Shown here piece by piece: positions 1 through 5,460 of a stretch of DNA of 23,668 nt. Made by a program: the position numbers and the translations under genes. The notes beneath the pieces are model-generated. The model did no database searches and was not told the origin of the DNA. It saw only the letters and a list, made by a program, of their open reading frames with translations. How positions within the stretch are numbered: position 1 is the stretch's first letter; every line of letters starts with the position of its first letter. This DNA comes from a virus: IMG/VR virus record IMGVR_UViG_3300049491_000303, positions 1-23,668 of that record; one strand, 5' to 3'.

Positions 1-2
1 CG

Positions 3-392
3 ACGGCCCGTCCGTCCCCGGACGCCACGGAACGCGCGGCGCGGGCCCTGGTCACAGCGCGCGCCCACGGCCGCTGTGAGACGGGCTGCGGGGCCAGCGC
101 CGCCGACTGGTCCCATCGGGCCGCCCGAGCCAGGGGAGGGGCGTGGACGGCATACAACGGCGTCCACCTGTGCCGCCCCTGCCACACCTGGTGCCACCAC
201 CAGCCCGATGCGGCCCGGGCGTGCGGGCTGATCGTGACCACCGGCACGGACCCCGCTGCCGTCCCGGTGTGGCTGAACCCCGCGACCGCCTGGCCCGGGT
301 GGTGGCTCCTCGACGACGACGGCATCTACGTGGCTGTCGACACCGACGACCCCGCACCCCACCTGTACCCGACCCGGAAGGCCATCCGATGA
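3..392 (+). CDS. HNH-like zinc-binding protein, 5' end cut off
   Basis: The frame is open from the window edge to a TGA at 390-392, giving about 129 residues with the N-terminus missing. It shows paired zinc-ligand cysteines (CETGC near the visible N-terminus, then LCRPCHTWCHH) around a WSHR segment. That is the arrangement of small HNH/zinc-ribbon proteins common in actinobacteriophages, where a C-x-C pair is followed by a histidine and a CH..H-type motif and an A...G helix. The canonical HNH catalytic pair is not clearly present, so nuclease activity is unproven. Its stop overlaps the methyltransferase start (ATGA), suggesting translational coupling. It could be a small HNH nuclease or simply a zinc-binding DNA-associated protein. 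Confidence 0.6.
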   Translation, partial: TARPSPDATERAARALVTARAHGRCETGCGASAADWSHRAARARGGAWTAYNGVHLCRPCHTWCHHQPDAARACGLIVTTGTDPAAVPVWLNPATAWPGWWLLDDDGIYVAVDTDDPAPHLYPTRKAIR

Positions 393-1618
393 TCCGCGTG
401 GGGTCACTCTTCACCGGCTACGGCGGCCTCGACCTGGCCGTCCATGAGGTCCTCGGCGGCGCCACGGCGTGGGTGTCGGACATCGACCCCGGCGCCAGGC
501 GCGTGCTCGCCCACCGGTACCCGGACGTACCGAACCTCGGTGACATCACCGTCGTGGACTGGGCGGCCGTGGAGCCGGTCGACGTCCTGACTGGCGGGAG
601 TCCCTGCCAGGACCTCAGCGCGGCCGGGAAACGCCTCGGGATGCGCCCGGACACCCGGTCCGGGCTGTGGTCACACATGGCCTACGCCATCAGTGTCCTG
701 CGGCCGGCAGTGGCCGTCTGGGAGAACGTGAGAGGAGCGACCAGTGCCGCAGCCGATTGCGACGTGGAACCCTGCGCGTGGTGTGTGGGAGGTGCCGGGG
801 ATGGAGAGCCTCCTCTGCGAGCACTCGGCTGTGTTCTCGGCGACTTGGCCGACCTCGGGTATGACGCGGCGTGGGTCGGTGTACGAGCTTCCGACATCGG
901 CGCACCCCACAGTCGGTACCGGATCTTCCTCACCGCGTGGCTGGAACCTGGCGACCCCCACGGCATCGAGCGCGACGGGTGGGAGGCCGCAGGACTCGCG
1001 CGGGAAACGGGACCTGCGGTTGGATCTGCTGCCGACTCCGACGGTGTCGGACACGAACGGGTCGGGGAGCCACGGCGACGGCGGTCCAGATCTCCGGACC
1101 GCCGGCGCCCTCCTGCCGACCCCGGATGCGACGCACGGCCGGAAGACGACCCGGACCAGCGTCCTGCTCCCTGGGGTCGTGGAGACGCTTCTGCCGAAAC
1201 CCAGAGCGACGGACGGCGAGAAGGGCGGCCCGAACCAGCGCGGGTCGCGCGGGGACCTGATGCTGACGAGCGCGGTGATACTGCTGCAGGTGATCTGCGA
1301 GCACGGGCTGCTACCGACTGGGGGCCGTTTCGCGCCGCCATCACCCGATGGGAACACGCCCTAGGCCGCCACGCCCCCGCACCCACCGAGCCGGGAGAAA
1401 ACGGACAGCCGATGCTGTCACCTCGGTTCGTCGAGTGGATGCAGGGACTCCCAGACGGGTGGGTCACCGACCCCACCATCTGGCGTGGCGTCCGCCCCGC
1501 CAGCGCCCGCCGGCAGCAGCTCAAGGCGTTGGGGAACGGGGTTGTCCCGCAGCAAGCCGTGCACGCCCTCCGGTCCCTGTTCCTCACCGTACCCACCCAA
1601 CGCCAGGAGGCGTCATGA
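389..1618 (+). CDS. C5-cytosine-specific DNA methyltransferase (phage Dcm type)
   Basis: This 409-residue protein would transfer a methyl group from S-adenosylmethionine to cytosine in DNA, probably to protect phage DNA from host restriction. Visible motifs are motif I (SLFTGYGGLD, residues 6-15), motif IV with the catalytic cysteine (GGSPCQDLS, Cys73), motif VI (WENVRG, 111-116), motif VIII (APHSRYRIF, 172-180), an LSPRFVEWMQGLP segment typical of phage enzymes, and motif X (ALGNGVVPQQA, about 380-390). The ATG at 389 overlaps the previous stop and begins just before motif I, so the in-frame ATG at 143 is too far upstream. Between motif VIII and the C-terminal block (about residues 190-320) the chain is Arg/Asp/Pro-rich with no clear target-recognition fold. 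This is exactly where a second frame (744-1364) is open. Confidence 0.93.
   Translation: MIRVGSLFTGYGGLDLAVHEVLGGATAWVSDIDPGARRVLAHRYPDVPNLGDITVVDWAAVEPVDVLTGGSPCQDLSAAGKRLGMRPDTRSGLWSHMAYAISVLRPAVAVWENVRGATSAAADCDVEPCAWCVGGAGDGEPPLRALGCVLGDLADLGYDAAWVGVRASDIGAPHSRYRIFLTAWLEPGDPHGIERDGWEAAGLARETGPAVGSAADSDGVGHERVGEPRRRRSRSPDRRRPPADPGCDARPEDDPDQRPAPWGRGDASAETQSDGRREGRPEPARVARGPDADERGDTAAGDLRARAATDWGPFRAAITRWEHALGRHAPAPTEPGENGQPMLSPRFVEWMQGLPDGWVTDPTIWRGVRPASARRQQLKALGNGVVPQQAVHALRSLFLTVPTQRQEAS
731..746 (+). promoter_or_regulatory. Internal ribosome binding site and GTG start of the nested frame
   Basis: AGAGGAG (731-737) is followed six bases later by GTG (744-746). The site lies inside the methyltransferase gene, where the same bases encode the ENVRG residues of motif VI. 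It is a near-ideal Shine-Dalgarno sequence at near-ideal spacing, and it is the main reason for taking the nested frame seriously. It could be a coincidence forced by the conserved V-R-G codons. Confidence 0.5.
744..1364 (+). CDS. Nested overprinted ORF with LPTPxAxD repeats inside the methyltransferase
   Basis: This 206-residue frame is in the +1 frame relative to the methyltransferase and wholly contained in it. It starts at GTG after a strong ribosome binding site. It reads like a real protein: an N-terminal ATWNPARGVW segment, then WPTSGMTRRGSVYELPTSA, then four degenerate repeats of a Leu-(Pro/Ala)-Thr/Lys-Pro-x-Ala-x-Asp-x-x-Gly-Gly type (LATPTASSATGG, LLPTPTVSDTNG, LLPTPDATHG, LLPKPRATDGEKGG), followed by NQRGSRGDLML. 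From memory, similar segments occur in phage cytosine methylases and in hypothetical proteins beside them, but no search was done. Possible roles are a separate small protein, a domain reached by +1 frameshifting, or a conserved-looking shadow. No function is assigned. Confidence 0.5.
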   Translation: MPQPIATWNPARGVWEVPGMESLLCEHSAVFSATWPTSGMTRRGSVYELPTSAHPTVGTGSSSPRGWNLATPTASSATGGRPQDSRGKRDLRLDLLPTPTVSDTNGSGSHGDGGPDLRTAGALLPTPDATHGRKTTRTSVLLPGVVETLLPKPRATDGEKGGPNQRGSRGDLMLTSAVILLQVICEHGLLPTGGRFAPPSPDGNTP

Positions 1619-2097
1619 CCCGCACCACCAGCCAGTGCTGGCAGATCGTCCCGCCAGACGAGGAATACGACCGGTGCTCGCCGTCCGAGGCCGCCGCCCG
1701 CGAGCACATCGCCAGCCTCATCGAAGACGGCTACGAGGACCACGCAGACGCGGACGTCAAGATCCGCCCCTACCTGTGCGTGGCCGTGCAGTGCGATCAC
1801 TGCGGCGAGTCCCTCCCCGACGACGGTGGCGCCGTCGGGAACGTGTTCGCCGGCGAGGACAACATGACAGCCACCATCGACCGGGTGGGCGTCGAACGTG
1901 ACCTCCTCGCAGAGCTCAAGCGGCTCACGGAGCCGTTCGGTCTCGCGGTCGACAACGTGTTCCTGCGGTCTGTGGAGCCGGACGCGAAGACCGCGCAGTC
2001 GTGGGAGCGGATGGCCACCAAGGCGATCGAGGCTGGGGTGTCGCTGTACACCGCGCCGTGCGGTTCCGCGACGCCCGTCGCGGCCGGCACCCGATGA
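1615..2097 (+). CDS. Hypothetical protein with a CxxC zinc-ribbon-like motif
   Basis: The protein has 160 residues. The ATG at 1615 overlaps the methyltransferase stop (ATGA) and has a good AGGAGG about six bases upstream; the frame stays open further upstream, but those codons lie within the methyltransferase. An acidic N-terminal half leads to a VQCDHCGESL zinc-ribbon-like motif (about residues 61-70). The C-terminal half is predicted helical (RDLLAELKRLTEPFGL, then SWERMATKAIEAG). An in-frame ATG at 1864 with a GAGG upstream could give a shorter product of the C-terminal half. I do not recognise the family. Its place between a methyltransferase and an exonuclease suggests an accessory DNA-metabolism gene. 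Confidence 0.75.
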   Translation: MTRTTSQCWQIVPPDEEYDRCSPSEAAAREHIASLIEDGYEDHADADVKIRPYLCVAVQCDHCGESLPDDGGAVGNVFAGEDNMTATIDRVGVERDLLAELKRLTEPFGLAVDNVFLRSVEPDAKTAQSWERMATKAIEAGVSLYTAPCGSATPVAAGTR

Positions 2098-2771
2098 TCG
2101 ACACCCCCTTCCTCCTCTGCGACGTGGAGACGTCCGGGCTCGACCCGCGCGGGGCCGTCCTCCTGGAGATCGGCCTAGCGGTCGTCTCCCCAGACCTCGA
2201 CATGGTCGACCGCCGGTCGTGGGTCGTCCCCTACATGCCCGCCTCGGTCGGACACGTCCGCGCGAAGGCTGACCCGATCGTGCAGGCCATGCACGACACG
2301 TCCGGGCTGTGGAAGGCATGCACGACCGACCTCCCCGGTCGAGGGCTGTCTCACCTCTCCGCCGCGCTGGACGCCGCCAGCGGGTTGTGGCGGTCCGCGT
2401 GGCCCGCCCACCAGGAGGTCCTCGACTGGGTCGCGGCGCACGCCGCTGATCCGGCGATCCCCCTCACCGGGTCGTCGGTGCACTTCGACCAGCGGTGGCT
2501 GGAGGTGTGGTTCCCGGAGATCCTCGAAGGCCGCACTCACCGGCTCCCGGACCCGTCCGGGCTGCGGGAGATGCTCGACCGGTGGAAGCCCTGCGGCCCG
2601 CAGATCGTCGCCGGCCGACCCCCCGCCAGGAAGTTGCACAGGGTGGACCCGGACATCGACGACACCCTGGGGGAGATGCGGCACTACCGGGACGCCCTCG
2701 GCCTCGGCCCCCGACCCGCGGGATCGGGTATCCCCAGCTTCGTCTCCGGCGGGCGGGTGACGATCCTGTGA
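2094..2771 (+). CDS. Oligoribonuclease-like DEDDh 3'-5' exonuclease
   Basis: This 225-residue protein starts at an ATG overlapping the previous stop (ATGA). Exo I is CDVETSGLD (Asp10, Glu12) followed by LEIGLAVV; Exo II is SSVHFDQRW (Asp132); Exo III is HRVDPD (His182, Asp187, five apart as in DEDDh enzymes). MHDTSGLW (about 66-73) and the terminal RHYRDAL resemble oligoribonuclease (Orn), which degrades di- to pentanucleotides with two metal ions. In a phage it could recycle nucleotides from degraded RNA or DNA. Typical Orn is about 180-200 residues; the extra length is in the middle (75-120) and in a short C-terminal tail. A general RNase T/DnaQ-type exonuclease is the alternative. Confidence 0.85.
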   Translation: MIDTPFLLCDVETSGLDPRGAVLLEIGLAVVSPDLDMVDRRSWVVPYMPASVGHVRAKADPIVQAMHDTSGLWKACTTDLPGRGLSHLSAALDAASGLWRSAWPAHQEVLDWVAAHAADPAIPLTGSSVHFDQRWLEVWFPEILEGRTHRLPDPSGLREMLDRWKPCGPQIVAGRPPARKLHRVDPDIDDTLGEMRHYRDALGLGPRPAGSGIPSFVSGGRVTIL

Positions 2772-2824
2772 GCGACCACACGAAGATCGAGTGGACGGAC
2801 CGGACATCGTGCCCGAGCCTCTGA
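2768..2824 (+). pseudogene. Stump of a DUF5131 (Gp37/Gp68-like) gene
   Basis: GTG at 2768 overlaps the exonuclease stop (GTGA) and opens an 18-codon frame reading MSDHTKIEWTDRTSCPSL before TGA. The first 11 residues match what I remember as the start of DUF5131 phage proteins (S/D-x-x-KIEWTDATWNP), and the frame then diverges and stops. The simplest reading is that the rest of the gene was deleted, leaving the coupled start. It might now act as a short leader peptide for the next gene. The match is short and rests on memory. Confidence 0.45.
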
Positions 2825-3048
2825 CACCCGAGCTGGTCGCTGAGATCATGGACGCGATCACCGCCGGTCACTACGTCAGCCACACCGCCCGCTGCGGGGC
2901 CTGTGAGTACCTCGACGAGCACCGCTACCCACCTGCCTGGCATACATGGGCCGGCCTCGATCGGGACGTCGCCCACGCGGCAGTCACGGGCCAGCCTGAC
3001 CCGAGCATGTTCCGGTGCGGGTGCTCCTGTGCGGTGGTGACCCCGTGA
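2791..3048 (+). CDS. Small cysteine-rich hypothetical protein
   Basis: The protein has 85 residues from GTG 2791. A second GTG at 2809 would remove the first six residues and may be the better start, because the first codons overlap the DUF5131-like stump and neither start has a strong ribosome binding site. It shows RCGACEYLDEH and a C-terminal RCGCSC, plausibly a metal site, with a PPAWHTWAGLDRDVAHAA helix between. The family is not recognised. The stop overlaps the next gene (GTGA), so it belongs to the same coupled string leading into the terminase genes. Confidence 0.65.
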   Translation: MDGPDIVPEPLTPELVAEIMDAITAGHYVSHTARCGACEYLDEHRYPPAWHTWAGLDRDVAHAAVTGQPDPSMFRCGCSCAVVTP

Positions 3049-3158
3049 GCGGGCAGACACCGATCGCCGTCTGGTCCGTCCGGTATCTCGCCGGGCTCGG
3101 ATGGCAGCCGATGATCGCCGACCTGATGAGCGACTCGCGGGGGACCATCACCTCATGA
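3045..3158 (+). CDS. Small hypothetical protein, 37 residues
   Basis: GTG at 3045 overlaps the upstream stop (GTGA), and the frame ends at TGA 3156-3158, overlapping the TerS start (ATGA). The peptide begins MSGQTPIAVWSVRYLAGLGW and continues with a predicted helix. The overlaps at both ends and the lack of any other use for these bases are the evidence that it is translated. It may mainly serve to couple translation to TerS. No family is recognised. Confidence 0.5.
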   Translation: MSGQTPIAVWSVRYLAGLGWQPMIADLMSDSRGTITS

Positions 3159-3787
3159 ACCCCTGCAAGATCTGCGGCCAGGTCCACGAGAAGTGCGCAG
3201 CGCACCGGAAGCGGACCGACCCGCCGACCCCGTGCGGTGCCTCCCCTGCACGTGGGGCGACGGTGTGCCGCACCCACGGCGGGAAGGCACCGCAGGTCGA
3301 GGCCGCCGCCGAGCGTGCCCGCCGCGACGCCGAAGCGGCCCGCGCGGTTGAACGGCTCACCCTCCGCCGGGACATCGACCCGGCGACCGCGCTTCTGGAG
3401 GAGGTCCAGCGAGCCGCCGGGGCAGTCGCGTACATCGAGGTGCGGATCGTCGAGCTCGATCCTCACGGGCTGGTCTGGGGGCAGACCCAGACCCGTGACG
3501 GCTACCAGGGCGAGAACAGGGTTTCGATCACCGTCGAGGGTCCGGGACTGAACGAGTGGATCAGGTGGTGGCATATCGAGCGCGACAAGCTCGTGAAGGC
3601 GTCCGCTGCGGCGATCGCCGCGGACTGCGACACCCGCCAGGTCCGTCTCGCTGAAGCGCAGGGCGCGCTCCTCGTCGAAGCGATCTCCGGGATCCTCGAC
3701 GACCTCGCGCTCACCACCCAACAACGCGCGCTCGTCGCCGCTGTCGTGCCCCGACACTTGCGGATCGTCGGGGGCCGCGCAGGGTGA
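3155..3787 (+). CDS. terS: Terminase small subunit
   Basis: The protein has 210 residues, ATG at 3155, with a GGGGGA stretch about a dozen bases upstream. The N-terminus has a cysteine/histidine zinc-binding region (CKICGQVHEKC, then C..THGGKAPQV) followed by an Ala/Arg-rich helix. This is the layout of actinophage small terminase subunits, which bind the packaging site on phage DNA and hand it to TerL. The middle (about 90-150) contains a WIRWWHIERDKLVKA helix, and the C-terminal third is helical (LLVEAISGILDDLALT). Its stop overlaps the TerL start (GTGA), which strongly supports the call. An HNH-type or other zinc protein is the less likely alternative. Confidence 0.75.
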   Translation: MNPCKICGQVHEKCAAHRKRTDPPTPCGASPARGATVCRTHGGKAPQVEAAAERARRDAEAARAVERLTLRRDIDPATALLEEVQRAAGAVAYIEVRIVELDPHGLVWGQTQTRDGYQGENRVSITVEGPGLNEWIRWWHIERDKLVKASAAAIAADCDTRQVRLAEAQGALLVEAISGILDDLALTTQQRALVAAVVPRHLRIVGGRAG

Positions 3788-5343
3788 CTGTCACGCTCGG
3801 CGCGGACCAGCCCCGCACCGGATGGGAGGCCGCCGCCCGCCGCTTCGAAACCACCACAGCAGCCGCCGAAGATGTGACGCCCCTCGCGGTCGGCATGCAA
3901 CTGGACCGCAGGCTCATCCGAACCCCCGCCCTCGACATGGTCGGCGCGGCGGTCGTCGACTGGTTCACCGGCCGGCACCTGCGGCAGATCGTGGTCCTCC
4001 CACCGCAGGAGGGGAAGACCCTGAGTGCCCGCTACGGGTGCATGCAGGGTCTCCGTCATGACCCGATGTTGCGGTTCGCGGTCGCGTCCTATTCGGATCG
4101 GATGGCCCGCCGGGTCCCGCGGTGGGTCCGTAACGACATCCGCGCCTACCCGACGCTGGGGCTGAGGCTCGCCCCGGATCAGCGGGCCGCGCACGACTGG
4201 CGCCTCGAGAACGGTGTCGGCGGGATGTACGCCGCCGGTGTCGGCGGGTCCTGGTCCGGTGAACCGGTCGACCGGCTCCTCCTGGACGACCTGTTCAAGG
4301 ACCGGAAGGCCGCTGACAGCCCGGTCGCCCGGGACACCGTGCAGGACTGGTGGAAGTCCACCGGTTCTACCCGCCTGTCGGAGGGCGGCGCGGTCCTGGT
4401 CATCAACACGCGGTGGCATCACGACGACCTGATCGGGTATCTCCTGGCGAACGAGCCGGGGGAGTGGCGGGTCCTGCACATTCCTGCGCAGGCTGACCCG
4501 AAGGTGATGGACCCGGACCCGTTGGGTCGGGCGCCGGGGGAGTTCCTGGTGTCGGCGCGTGGCCGGACCCCGGCGTCGTGGGCGAAGCGGAAGCGGTCCG
4601 CGGACGACGAGTGGGGGCCCGTCTACCAGGGCGCCCCGGTGGACCCGGGCGGGGAGACGTTCGACATCGACAAGCTCGCGTGGTGGCATCTCACCCCCGA
4701 CGGGCGGGGGATCTCGGTGGGCCCGGGAATGATCTGGAACCTCAGCGAGTGTTACCGGTTCGCGACCATCGACACCGCCACCTCGACATCCAGCTCGGCG
4801 GACTGGACGGTGGCGTCCGCGTGGGCTGTCCCCCCCGACGGCACGTTGGTCCTCCTCGACGTCCGGCGGGGGCGGGTCCCGGAACACAAACAGATCGACC
4901 TCGCCCGCCCCTTGGCGCAACGGTGGGCGTTGGATGTGCTGTGGGTGGAAGCCACCATGGCCGGCACCCGCCTCGTCCGTGCCGCTGTGAACGCAGGGCT
5001 GCGGATCGGGGACTTGAAAGCGGACCGCGCGAAGACGGTCCGCGCCGCCCTCGCGGCGCAGTGGGTGGATCAGGGCAGGGTGTGGTTCCCCGCGCCCGCC
5101 AGCCCGGGCGCGCTGCCAGCGCAGGTGTTGGAGGACGTCCTGGAGGAGCTCCGCCAGTTCCCGTCCGGCCGGCATGACGACTTCGTCGACACGTTGGCGT
5201 ATGCGGCGGCTGTGACGTGGGAGCAGTACTCCCCACCGGTGTCCGGTCGGGAGGACCGGCCGCTCAGGTCGGTGCATGACCGGCTCGTCGACACCGCGGT
5301 GGGCGGGCAGCCCCTCGACGACCTGATGACACGGCCGATGTGA
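3784..5343 (+). CDS. terL: Terminase large subunit
   Basis: This 519-residue protein is the ATP-driven packaging motor and headful/cos nuclease. GTG at 3784 overlaps the TerS stop. The ATPase half has a Walker A variant PPQEGKTLS (73-81), Walker B LLLDDLFKD (165-173) and a coupling motif VLVINTRWHHDD (204-215). The nuclease half has an RNase H-like fold with FATIDTA (Asp330), LWVEA (Glu389) and HDDFVDTLAYAA (Asp465/466, Asp469) as likely metal ligands. Length and motif spacing are normal for a phage TerL of the Terminase_6C type. It is followed by a 117-base gap carrying a promoter-like element. Confidence 0.96.
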   Translation: MTVTLGADQPRTGWEAAARRFETTTAAAEDVTPLAVGMQLDRRLIRTPALDMVGAAVVDWFTGRHLRQIVVLPPQEGKTLSARYGCMQGLRHDPMLRFAVASYSDRMARRVPRWVRNDIRAYPTLGLRLAPDQRAAHDWRLENGVGGMYAAGVGGSWSGEPVDRLLLDDLFKDRKAADSPVARDTVQDWWKSTGSTRLSEGGAVLVINTRWHHDDLIGYLLANEPGEWRVLHIPAQADPKVMDPDPLGRAPGEFLVSARGRTPASWAKRKRSADDEWGPVYQGAPVDPGGETFDIDKLAWWHLTPDGRGISVGPGMIWNLSECYRFATIDTATSTSSSADWTVASAWAVPPDGTLVLLDVRRGRVPEHKQIDLARPLAQRWALDVLWVEATMAGTRLVRAAVNAGLRIGDLKADRAKTVRAALAAQWVDQGRVWFPAPASPGALPAQVLEDVLEELRQFPSGRHDDFVDTLAYAAAVTWEQYSPPVSGREDRPLRSVHDRLVDTAVGGQPLDDLMTRPM

Positions 5344-5397
5344 GACCCCCGAGTGGCTGAACCCGCGCCGTAACCCCACACAGTCCGCCACCGCTGG

Positions 5398-5420
5398 CAT
5401 CATGGCTGCGGGGTCGGGAC
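5398..5420 (+). promoter_or_regulatory. Copy A of the recurrent promoter-like element
   Basis: CATCAT, five bases, then CGGGGTCGGGAC, in the 117-base gap between TerL and portal. It is the weakest -10-like hexamer of the four copies (only A2 and T6 of TANNNT are kept), but the downstream block is identical to copy B at ten of twelve or more positions. If it is a promoter, transcription would begin near the YGGGG block and give a leader of about 50 bases before the portal gene. A 7-bp inverted repeat follows (5415-5421 with 5437-5443). No common -35 box is visible. The rest of the gap holds only the portal ribosome binding site (GGAGG, 5445-5449). Confidence 0.5.
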
Positions 5421-5460
5421 GTCCGGAAGCCTGGATCGTCCCGCGGAGGCACGCACCGTC

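Noticed and set aside
143-388. Upstream extension of the methyltransferase to ATG 143
   Set aside because: Those codons overlap the HNH-like gene and encode an Arg/Pro-rich stretch. ATG 389 overlaps the HNH stop and leads straight into motif I.
682-2319. A 545-codon minus-strand frame opposite the methyltransferase and following genes
   Set aside because: It crosses several well-supported + strand genes that overlap by ATGA junctions. Composition is typical of GC-rich antisense frames.
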